From JADLGL01 sp963667605 (GTDB lineage Bacteria; Pseudomonadota; Alphaproteobacteria; Rhizobiales; Kaistiaceae): a stretch of DNA of 64,000 nt. The notes under the pieces are model-generated. The model had not been told where the DNA came from. It ran no database searches and was given only the letters and a program-made list of their open reading frames with translations. Below are positions 27,621 to 34,843 of the stretch, in pieces; position 1 is the first letter of the stretch, and every line of letters begins with the position of its first letter. Both the position numbers and the translations under genes were made by a program. Location of the stretch: positions 868,001-932,000 of the forward strand of contig CAXXUZ010000003.1 of NCBI GenBank assembly GCA_963667605.2, written 5' to 3'.

Positions 27621-28001
27621 TTGAAGATGAGACGGAACACCAATCACCAGAAAGCATCGGCCGAGAAGGTCGTGAAGGACATCCGGCGGGCGACTCGTCG
27701 GCAGTTCGGCGCCGAAGAGAAGATCCGGATCGTTCTGGAGGGCCTGCGCGGCGAGGACAGTATCGCTGAGCTGTGTCGCCGTGAGGGGATCAACCAGAAC
27801 CTCTATTACCGCTGGTCGAAGGACTTCCTGGAGGCCGGGAAGAAGCGCCTGGCGGGTGACACTGCCCGTGAGGCTACCTCCGATGAGGTCCGGCATCTTC
27901 GCAGTGAGGCACTGGCACTCAAGGAGGCCGTTGCTGACCTGACGCTGGACAACCGTCTACTCAAAAAAAGCATGATCGCGGATGGGGGAGAGGAGGCATG
28001 A
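27621..28001 (+). CDS. IS3-family transposase OrfA, copy B
   Basis: 126 residues, identical at protein level to copy A. HTH plus coiled coil. The run of seven A at 27963-27969 precedes the OrfB overlap and is a possible -1 slippage site. The start codon lies 80 bp inside the left end. Confidence 0.93.
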   Translation: MKMRRNTNHQKASAEKVVKDIRRATRRQFGAEEKIRIVLEGLRGEDSIAELCRREGINQNLYYRWSKDFLEAGKKRLAGDTAREATSDEVRHLRSEALALKEAVADLTLDNRLLKKSMIADGGEEA

Positions 28002-28978
28002 GGTATCCACTATCGGAGAAGCTGGAGATCATCCGGCTGGTTGAGCGATCCCATCTGCCGGCCAAGCGCACGCTGGCGCAGTTGGGCATTCCCCGCACCT
28101 CGTTTTATCGCTGGTACGACCGCTATCTGACCGGCGGACCGGAGGCCCTGGAGGACCGCCGCTCGCGGCCTGGCCAAGTCTGGAACCGTATCCCCGATGA
28201 GGTGAGAGACCGGATCGTACAGCTGGCGCTGGACGAGACGGATCTGTCGCCGCGGGAACTGGCTGTCCGGTTCACAGACACAGAGGGCTACTTTGTATCG
28301 GAATCCTCGGTTTATCGACTGCTCAAGGCCCATGATCTGATCACCAGCCCGGCCTTTATCGTCCTCAAGGCGTCCGACGAGTTCCAGGACAAGACCACGG
28401 CGCCAAACCAGCTCTGGCAGACCGACTTCACTTACCTCAAGGTCATTGATTGGGGCTGGTTCTACCTCTCCACCGTGCTCGACGACTTCTCGCGCACCAT
28501 TATCGCGTGGAAGCTCTGCACCACGATGAAGGCCGAGGACGTCACCGATACGCTGGAACTGGCGCTCAAGGCGTCAGGTCGCGATCGGGCAACGGTCATT
28601 CACAAGCCACGGCTCCTGTCTGACAACGGCTCCAGCTACATCGCCGACGATCTGGCCAAATGGCTCGACGACCGCGATATGGAGCACATTCGCGGCGCTC
28701 CCTATCATCCGCAAACCCAGGGCAAGATCGAGCGTTGGCATCAAACCCTGAAGAACCGCATCCTTTTGGAAAATTACTATCTGCCTGGCGACTTGGAGAC
28801 ACAGATCGAGGCCTTCGTCGGCCACTACAATTATCACCGCTACCACGAGAGCCTGGGCAACCTCACGCCGGCCGATGTCTACTTCGGGCGCGGCCAGACC
28901 ATCCTGTTGAAAAGAGAAAAGATCAAACAAAAGACGCTACAAACCCGGCGCTTGCAATACCGCAAAACCGCCGCATAA
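27998..28978 (+). CDS. IS3-family transposase OrfB, copy B
   Basis: 326 residues, identical at protein level to copy A; intact DDE triad (TDFTYL, SDNGSSY, QGKIERWH). It is in the -1 frame relative to OrfA with a 4-bp overlap. The stop lies 75 bp before the right end. Confidence 0.95.
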   Translation: MRYPLSEKLEIIRLVERSHLPAKRTLAQLGIPRTSFYRWYDRYLTGGPEALEDRRSRPGQVWNRIPDEVRDRIVQLALDETDLSPRELAVRFTDTEGYFVSESSVYRLLKAHDLITSPAFIVLKASDEFQDKTTAPNQLWQTDFTYLKVIDWGWFYLSTVLDDFSRTIIAWKLCTTMKAEDVTDTLELALKASGRDRATVIHKPRLLSDNGSSYIADDLAKWLDDRDMEHIRGAPYHPQTQGKIERWHQTLKNRILLENYYLPGDLETQIEAFVGHYNYHRYHESLGNLTPADVYFGRGQTILLKREKIKQKTLQTRRLQYRKTAA

Positions 28979-29053
28979 AATGACCAACCAGATGGGCCGA
29001 ACCCTCTCTTAAATCAGGCCGCTCATCGGTTCCAAATTACCTGACGACGGACA

Positions 29054-29850
29054 GTGCGCTCGCTGATCGCGGCAAGCACCCCTGACCAAATTCCCGAACC
29101 GGCGCCGAGCGGCGCCTCGAACAGAATGGTCGGTGAACCGGCTCCCCTGCATGTCAGGAACAGTTCGAAGCCGCCAACGTCGAACCTGCCTGCCGGACCG
29201 GCTTGCTGCCCTAACTCCGTCTGGCGGATGCTGGCCAACATCGCTTCCCACACCGGGACCACCTCCAGCAGAGCCTCCTCGCTCGGAACGGTGATCAATA
29301 ATAGGAAGATATCGGCATCGTCGGGACGAACGGCTTGGATCGCCATAATCGGCTGGCCAAACTCGCTGGTGGCCCGGACCGAGAGTGCGGTGACGCCAGC
29401 TAACTCGATCTCGGACCGGTCGGTTATATCGGTCCAACCGAATATCCTGATGTTCAAATCGAGCAGGGCCTCGTTTGTCGGGTTCGTGCCAAGACCGATG
29501 TCCACCATGAACGACAATGAACGATGGTCGAACAGGATGGTGGCACCGGAGTATCGGCTCGAGTCGGGAGACAGGGCAATGTCGAGGTCCGCTTGCTGCT
29601 CCGCGATCGCTGTCACCGTGCCGGCGGTCGCTGTAGACCACCCCGCCGGGTAGTTTATGGAGTAGCCGAACCCCTCGAGCTTATTGCTTTGCGGCAGGTC
29701 GGGGGCCGCCTCGGTCCCGGACCGGTCGGTACCGGCTGCCTCCTCGGGCAAGGGGAGCGCCGCCGGCGTTGGTTCAGCGAGCCCTTGTCCAACGCCGCCG
29801 CCGACCAGCGCCATCAGCACAAGACCACCCAGAAGAGTCAGCGTTCGCAT
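29054..29850 (-). pseudogene. secreted alpha/beta hydrolase-type protein, 3' end lost at IS3 copy B
   Basis: From the ATG at 29850 the protein has a signal or anchor segment (LTLLGGLVLMALVGGGVGQGLA). A PsbP/DUF1795-like domain follows (FGYSINYPAGWSTAT...). It then starts an alpha/beta-hydrolase domain (GRFDVGGFELFLTCRGAGSPTILFEAPLG...GIWSGVLAAISERT) that is cut at the IS boundary at 29054, before the nucleophile elbow. About 265 residues remain. The missing hydrolase part is not in this window as far as I can see. Confidence 0.75.
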
Positions 29851-30099
29851 ATCACGGCGCGCCTTCTTGCTACCGAACTCCACCGCAGAAAGCCCTTCAA
29901 GCGCGGCCGAGCCTACTCAAAGAACCGTGATTGCCGAAGGTTTCATGCGCCCAGGAGACTCACCGGCGGCGTTAGCGTTCTCGAGCACCGAACACCGGAG
30001 ATGGCCCCTTGCCGCCCTGAGCGGCTTCACTGGCCTGCTTCTGTGAGTCTGCGCGGCCGCCCGGCGTACCTCAATCGCAATGGGCGAGCGCCAAGGCAG

Positions 30100-30510
30100 C
30101 TAGTTCCGTCTTACTGGCTGCTTGATCGTCGTATTGGCAAGGAGATCAGTACATAGTCGGTGCAACGTGGACAGGCCTACAGCAAACGAAAGATCGAGAT
30201 TTCCTACGCGGAACGTGAGGATCGCCTCCTTTTGGTCCCGCCCCGGCGTAACGCCCAGTTGGGATGCCAGAATTGGGGTCGTCTGCATCGATTCTGGTTG
30301 CGAGCTTGAAGTTTGCTCCCTGGCGACCTTCTGAGCTTGGTTCAGCTGCAGAGCCACCAGGCGAGACAGTTCCTTGTTGGCAACGGTTACCGCGACAAAT
30401 CCAGGTTCCGCTTTGGTCCGAAAGAAGACGCCGGTATGAGTTGAGTCGGGATCGACGTTCAGAGTAACCCCCGTGGCGACTGGTACTTCGGTCTTCGGTT
30501 CATCAGCCAT
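30100..30510 (-). CDS. hypothetical protein
   Basis: 136 residues, soluble: ATGVTLNVDPDSTHTGVFFRTKAEPGFVAVTVANKELSRLVALQLNQ, then ILTFRVGNLDLSFAVGLSTLHRLCTDLLANT. Regular alternating beta pattern, no motif recognised. It is flanked by about 250 bp without genes toward the truncated hydrolase. Confidence 0.5.
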   Translation of the reverse strand: MADEPKTEVPVATGVTLNVDPDSTHTGVFFRTKAEPGFVAVTVANKELSRLVALQLNQAQKVAREQTSSSQPESMQTTPILASQLGVTPGRDQKEAILTFRVGNLDLSFAVGLSTLHRLCTDLLANTTIKQPVRRN

Positions 30511-30709
30511 CTATTTGCACTCCTGGCTCAGCCGCACTCGGGGCTACGCCCCTTATCACTGGGATCGGATCGAGATATCACATCCGGGACCATGCTGCTC
30601 TGTGTAGATCGAGCATAAGAGTCGCCGGTGGCGGCCAATGTCGTTAGGGGCCATTGCCGAGTTAGCTCAGGTGGGCCTGGATGCCATTCCAGAAACCATG
30701 GAGGCACCG

Positions 30710-30988
30710 ATGACCGTCTACACGCCACGCACTTTGGCAAAGGAGTGGGGCTGCTCCGAGCGCCACATACGCAACCTTATTCAACAGGGTGAGTTGCCCG
30801 CTTTCCGAGCCGGGCACAGACTGCTTCGGATCACCAAGGAGGCAGTGGAGGAATATCAAAACCGATCCGTCGTCGAACCCGTATCCGATACCGAGCACGA
30901 TGGTTTGTCGGGTTCAAAGACCAGCAAGGAATTCGAATGGCGATTGCCACGGCCGTTCAGGATCGCGGCCGCGGCGAGATCGAGATGA
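30710..30988 (+). CDS. excisionase-type helix-turn-helix protein 1
   Basis: 92 residues from the ATG at 30710, chosen because GGAGG lies 5 bases upstream (30700-30704). TPRTLAKEWGCSERHIRNLIQQGELPAFRAGHRLLRITKEAVEEYQ is a DNA-binding excisionase (MerR-like) fold. It overlaps the next gene by ATGA. The C-terminal tail after VVEPVSD is variable. It is likely a regulator of the element. Confidence 0.78.
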   Translation: MTVYTPRTLAKEWGCSERHIRNLIQQGELPAFRAGHRLLRITKEAVEEYQNRSVVEPVSDTEHDGLSGSKTSKEFEWRLPRPFRIAAAARSR

Positions 30989-31338
30989 TGGACGATGTTG
31001 CGAGGCATCGAGTGTGGGCTCCCTCAGACTTAGCAAAACTGTGGGGATGTTCGGAGAGGACGCTCCGAGCAAAGGCCCGTGAGCTGGGCGCCTGTCATGT
31101 GCTCGGTAAGACAATGTGGCTTACTGACGAAGACGTGGAGGCCATCCAAGAAGCGACAAGGCTGCGCCCCATGCCGCCTATCGGCGTGAAAGAAATTGGC
31201 ATTACCGGGGGACAGTTGCCGGGAGCAGGTTACGAGGAAGTACGCGCACGACTGAGAAACGAACAGCGCAACGGCTCTCGGCGAAACAAGAAGCGAAACA
31301 CTGGAAAAGTCATTTCGATGGCTCTGCATCGGTCCTGA
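30985..31338 (+). CDS. excisionase-type helix-turn-helix protein 2
   Basis: 117 residues, start ATG 30985 overlapping the stop of the preceding gene. Its core, APSDLAKLWGCSERTLRAKARELGACHVLGKTMWLTDEDVEAIQEA, repeats the LAK-WGCSER pattern of HTH protein 1, so the two look like tandem paralogs. A basic Arg/Lys-rich tail (RLRNEQRNGSRRNKKR) follows. The function is presumably DNA binding. Confidence 0.72.
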   Translation: MMDDVARHRVWAPSDLAKLWGCSERTLRAKARELGACHVLGKTMWLTDEDVEAIQEATRLRPMPPIGVKEIGITGGQLPGAGYEEVRARLRNEQRNGSRRNKKRNTGKVISMALHRS

Positions 31339-31486
31339 CCTTCGCCAATACGGCCCGGGGTCATCGGTAAGCATCGAGAAACTCATCCATTAGGCGGCAT
31401 CAGCCGTACTTCGTGACCGGTTCCCTGGCCCAGGCCGGGTGCCCGCTATATAGACGGTCAACCCAAGTGTCTCCGGCTCGAAGTGA

Positions 31487-32215
31487 ATGGACAAGTTGCG
31501 AGCTCCGACCCATCGCTTTTACCGGCTGCCTTCGTGGATCCAGTGGTCTGTCGCAGTGCTGCTATTTGCAGCTGCGATCGCGCCCTGGGTCGCCGCGTTT
31601 TATTGGCCTCTAATCCTCGTTGCTTTCCCGCTGCTTGTCTCGTGGCATCTGTTCAGCGCGGCTCCCATGATGACGCTCCTCGGTCTCTACCGATATTTCT
31701 CGCCATGCCTTCTAGGGCTTCGCCTCGGGCCTCGCTTGATGGACCTGCATATCGGAACTCTTTTCGACGATGTCTTTGGTCACCGCAACGCGCCGCAGCA
31801 TGCAGAACACCGAGAAACAATCCTTTGCGTCTTCAGGGGGCTGCTCGCCATAACTGAAGATGTACGGGACGGGCGCATTCCGCGCGAGATCAAGATCCGC
31901 GGAATGTTGCTGTACTTCAACGCCCGCAACATGAAGAGCCTCGGATTCACGGTCGATATGATGGGCGTGGTCGATCGGTTGGTCGTCGCCTTCGGCTTCG
32001 TCCAAATGGCGATCAGGACGTCGATCAAGAGTCGTCGGTTTAGCCTCCCGCGCTTTCGGGAGTTCAAGCTGGCGTCGACTACCGGTAAGAGACTACTCGC
32101 GCATTCAGGCGATATCGAATTAATTGTATCCGGGCTCGAGGGGCCGCCCCGAAAGCCAACGACAACCCGTCACGCGATGCGGGAACTGGGCCGACGTGAC
32201 CTGAACCATCGGTAG
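31487..32215 (+). CDS. membrane protein of unknown function
   Basis: 242 residues. Two or three hydrophobic segments near the N-terminus (WIQWSVAVLLFAAAIAPWVAAFYWPLILVAFPLLVSW and APMMTLLGLYRYF). A cytoplasmic-looking C-terminal part follows with EIKIRGMLLYFNARNMKSLGFTVDMMGVVD. No family recognised. It is next to small accessory genes. Confidence 0.5.
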   Translation: MDKLRAPTHRFYRLPSWIQWSVAVLLFAAAIAPWVAAFYWPLILVAFPLLVSWHLFSAAPMMTLLGLYRYFSPCLLGLRLGPRLMDLHIGTLFDDVFGHRNAPQHAEHRETILCVFRGLLAITEDVRDGRIPREIKIRGMLLYFNARNMKSLGFTVDMMGVVDRLVVAFGFVQMAIRTSIKSRRFSLPRFREFKLASTTGKRLLAHSGDIELIVSGLEGPPRKPTTTRHAMRELGRRDLNHR

Positions 32216-32262
32216 TGCGTCAGTTTGAATCTGCCCCCTCGCCAGGCGTCTTATCTCCATGT

Positions 32263-32280
32263 ATGCTTAGCGGGAAGCAT
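32263..32280. promoter_or_regulatory. inverted repeat ATGCTT/AAGCAT ahead of a small gene
   Basis: 6-bp arms with a 6-base loop directly before the GGGGAGG ribosome-binding site at 32281. The ATGCTT core recurs at 33721 near the P63C gene start, so a shared operator is possible. Confidence 0.3.
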
Positions 32281-32295
32281 GGGGAGGTCTCAGCG

Positions 32296-32499
32296 ATGAA
32301 AGTTTCAATCAAATCCTTTGATGTCGAGATGGATGTGAAGTCCAAGGGAATAGAGTTTGAGGTACGGGACCCCAAGGGGAAGCTATTAGGTGACTGTTAT
32401 TTGACGATGACGGGTCTTGTTTGGTGTAGGGGCAAGAAAGCCAAAGAGAACGGGAAAAAGATATCATGGCAAGACTTCATCGCAACGATGCAGAAATAA
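32296..32499 (+). CDS. small conserved hypothetical protein
   Basis: 67 residues from the ATG at 32296, with a strong Shine-Dalgarno GGGGAGG eight bases upstream. MKVSIKSFDVEMDVKSKGIEFEVRD then LGDCYLTMTGLVWCRGK and ISWQDFIATMQ: an all-beta small protein of a type found in many bacterial accessory regions, with no known function. It is followed 1 bp later by the next small gene. Confidence 0.7.
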   Translation: MKVSIKSFDVEMDVKSKGIEFEVRDPKGKLLGDCYLTMTGLVWCRGKKAKENGKKISWQDFIATMQK

Positions 32500-32500
32500 C

Positions 32501-32731
32501 GTGCCTAAGGGACCACAAGGCCAGAAACGCCCCGCCGACGTGACCGGCAATGCCGTGCGCGTCATGGAGGTTGCCACAGGCCAGCGCGAGGAAGAATTCG
32601 AGGACGACGGCAAGGACCCCGCCGCCAAGGCGCTGGGCGCCAAGGGCGGCAAGGCTCGTGCCAAAAAGCTCACCCCTGAGCGGCGCTCCGAGATCGCGCG
32701 GAAGGCTGCGGCGAAGCGCTGGGTTCGTTAA
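32501..32731 (+). CDS. small protein with GGKARA / IARKAA-RW motif
   Basis: 76 residues from a GTG at 32501 (VPKGPQGQKRPADVTGNAVRVM). The C-terminal GAKGGKARAKKLTPERRSEIARKAAAKRW is a short basic helix-rich motif widespread in alphaproteobacterial small proteins. The same motif opens the P63C protein encoded convergently, whose 3' end overlaps this gene by 62 bp. Function unknown; nucleic-acid binding is possible from charge. Confidence 0.7.
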   Translation: MPKGPQGQKRPADVTGNAVRVMEVATGQREEEFEDDGKDPAAKALGAKGGKARAKKLTPERRSEIARKAAAKRWVR

Positions 32732-33713
32732 GAAGGACTAGTTCGAGTTCCTGTTGCCCGCCGAACCGTTGGGCAATCTTGTTCTCGTATTCGTGTTTCG
32801 CCCCTGACGATTCCGCCATCTCCAGCACTCGTCCGAGGTGAATTCTTAGCGCGCGCGCTCCTATCTCATTGAGAAACTGGAACAATTTTTTCTGGCGGTC
32901 TCCATCCTTACCCTTGAGCGCCTTTAGCAGGATAAGGATGTTCCCCTTGCTTCTCGCCAAAGGGTGATAGATGTGCCGAACCGTCAGGTGCTTAAAGTAC
33001 CATGGCTTCCCTCTGATCAACACGGGGATCCCGTATAGTCGGTACCACTCTGCGTAAAGTTCATTTGGGAATTCTGGCTCGTATTTCTTTGCTTCATCCT
33101 GAACATAAAGTTTGAACGCAGCGATTACTTCTTCGACGGTCGGATTATAGCCAGCCAGCGCATACACTAATTGCTTGATGCCTGACTTAGCCGACGCGCC
33201 GATGATGATGTGTGCTTGATCCGCTATCTTGGCAGTTCGTTGCGGGAGATGCCCGCTAGCTTCGATCTCGATAATGGCATTGCAGAGATCAATCAGCATC
33301 GCCGAATCAAAGCCGTGAATGGTAGTTCCCCGATTCTCGGCGCCGGGTTTACCCCATTGAAATTTCAGAGGATTCTCTATTTTTTGCCTTAGTTCGGCGC
33401 CGATGGCTTCGCGCATCACTTTACTGTCCACGAAACGTGGCAAGGCGTTGCCCCGCGATGAGAGACCAAGAGCACGGGCCATACCTGTCTGACTGATGAC
33501 GGCCGTCTTTTCAGCGTCGTCAAGAACGTAGCACTCAACGTCAATGCCAAACATTTCCTGGAAGTTACCCCGATGCGAAGCACGCGCTCCCCACCGAGCC
33601 AGCGCTGCTTTACGCGCGATCTCACCGCGCTTTGAGGGCGGGAGCACTTCGGATCGGGCTTTGCCGCCAGCTTGACCCCTGACATTTTTCTCGGTCACGA
33701 AAGCATCCTCCAT
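32670..33713 (-). CDS. P63C domain-containing protein
   Basis: 347 residues. The N-terminal GGKARSEVLPPSKRGEIARKAALARWG motif is followed by FGIDVECYVLDDAEKTAVISQTGMARALGL (KilA-N/BRO-like antirepressor feel). The C-terminal P63C domain reads VQDEAKKYEPEFPNELYAEWYRLYGIP...VRHIYHPLA. The family occurs in prophages and islands and is of unknown biochemical role. It is divergent from the IS1-like transposase, with an inverted repeat eight bases ahead of its ATG. Confidence 0.88.
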   Translation of the reverse strand: MEDAFVTEKNVRGQAGGKARSEVLPPSKRGEIARKAALARWGARASHRGNFQEMFGIDVECYVLDDAEKTAVISQTGMARALGLSSRGNALPRFVDSKVMREAIGAELRQKIENPLKFQWGKPGAENRGTTIHGFDSAMLIDLCNAIIEIEASGHLPQRTAKIADQAHIIIGASAKSGIKQLVYALAGYNPTVEEVIAAFKLYVQDEAKKYEPEFPNELYAEWYRLYGIPVLIRGKPWYFKHLTVRHIYHPLARSKGNILILLKALKGKDGDRQKKLFQFLNEIGARALRIHLGRVLEMAESSGAKHEYENKIAQRFGGQQELELVLLNEPSASPQPSARSRSAAQG

Positions 33714-33720
33714 TCAAAAT

Positions 33721-33761
33721 ATGCTTGCATCTTAGGCGCTCCCTCGGCATCATGCAAGCAT
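33721..33761. promoter_or_regulatory. 10-bp inverted repeat ATGCTTGCAT ... ATGCAAGCAT
   Basis: Perfect arms at 33721-33730 and 33752-33761, between the divergent P63C and IS1-like genes. The left arm is only 7 bp from the P63C ATG, so a bound protein would block its expression. A candidate operator. Confidence 0.45.
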
Positions 33762-33793
33762 AAACGATGGACCAAGGTGCTTGCGAATGTTGC

Positions 33794-33822
33794 TTGACAC
33801 TAAGCATCGTAGTTCATATATT
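33794..33822 (+). promoter_or_regulatory. sigma70-type promoter, TTGACA-17-TATATT
   Basis: A consensus -35 (33794-33799) and a near-consensus -10 (33817-33822) with 17-bp spacing stand directly before the transposase ATG at 33829. Transcription would begin at or within a base or two of the ATG, predicting a leaderless mRNA. Confidence 0.6.
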
Positions 33823-33828
33823 AATGGC

Positions 33829-34716
33829 ATGAACAAGCTGCCCCTGAAAACTCGCTCCCTGATTCTTAATATGCTTTGCGAAGGCCAGTCCATGCGGGCA
33901 ACTGCGCGGCTGGCTGACGTGAGCTTCAACACCGTCGCCAAGCTGCTGATCGACGCGGGCATGGTCTGCGCTGAGCTGCATGACGAATTAGTGCAAGGCG
34001 TTACCGCCAGCCGCATACAGTGCGATGAAGTCTGGTCGTTCACCTACGCCAAGCAGAAGAACGTCGCTAAGGCGAAGGCCGCGCCCGATGAGGCCGGCGA
34101 CACTTGGACGTGGACCGCCCTGGACAGCGACTCCAAGCTGATTGTCTCATGGCTAGTGGGCGGCCGCGACGGCGAGTATGCAATCGCCTTCATGGACGAT
34201 CTGCGTAGCCGTCTGGCGAACCGCGTCCAGCTCACCACGGATGGCCACAAGGCATATCTGGAAGCCGTTGAGGGTGCGTTCGGGGGCGATGTGGACTATG
34301 CGCAGCTAATTAAGCTGTACGGCGAGCCTACGGGCCAGAAGGGGCACGAGCGCAAGTACAGCCCCTCGGAATGCACCGGGACACGCAAGCGCCGCGTCGA
34401 GGGCAATCCCGATCCGAACGCGGTCAGCACATCCTATGTCGAGCGCCAGAACCTCACCATGCGGATGCAGATGCGCCGCTTCACGCGGCTGACCAATGCG
34501 TTCTCAAAGAAGTTCGAGAACCACATGCACATGGTCACGCTCTATACCGTCTGGTACAACTTCATCCGCATCCACAAGACGCTGCGTGTCACCCCGGCCA
34601 TGGCAGCCGGATTGAGCGACACGCTTTGGGATATGGAAGACTTGGTGCGGATCATGGATGAGCGCGCCCCGAAGCCGGGTCGGCCCAAGACCTACAAGAA
34701 ACACATTTCAAACTGA
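33829..34716 (+). CDS. IS1-like DDE transposase
   Basis: 295 residues from the ATG at 33829. N-terminal HTH LCEGQSMRATARLADVSFNTVAKLLIDAG, then RIQCDEVWSFTYAKQ (first Asp), VQLTTDGHKAYLEAVEGAF (second Asp) and STSYVERQNLTMRMQMRRF (Glu), as in stand-alone IS1-type transposases of alphaproteobacteria. Terminal repeats are not obvious, so I do not mark an element boundary. It ends 127 bp before leuS. Confidence 0.85.
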   Translation: MNKLPLKTRSLILNMLCEGQSMRATARLADVSFNTVAKLLIDAGMVCAELHDELVQGVTASRIQCDEVWSFTYAKQKNVAKAKAAPDEAGDTWTWTALDSDSKLIVSWLVGGRDGEYAIAFMDDLRSRLANRVQLTTDGHKAYLEAVEGAFGGDVDYAQLIKLYGEPTGQKGHERKYSPSECTGTRKRRVEGNPDPNAVSTSYVERQNLTMRMQMRRFTRLTNAFSKKFENHMHMVTLYTVWYNFIRIHKTLRVTPAMAAGLSDTLWDMEDLVRIMDERAPKPGRPKTYKKHISN

Positions 34717-34843
34717 TGCACCACCGAAATTGCTGATCCGTCACCAAGCTTCGGTTGACCGAAATGCGGCTTTCGGATGAAAGGTCTCGGCAAAGCCGAT
34801 TTTCTGATAGGGCGGTATCGACCCCAAGGGACCTGCTACCGGT

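Larger units (their letters stand above)
27541..29053 (+). mobile_element. IS3-family insertion sequence, copy B
   Basis: 1513 bp with the same ends as copy A, in opposite orientation. It separates the integrase remnant (left) from a truncated hydrolase (right), which are parts of two different genes. No direct repeat flanks it. Confidence 0.95.
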
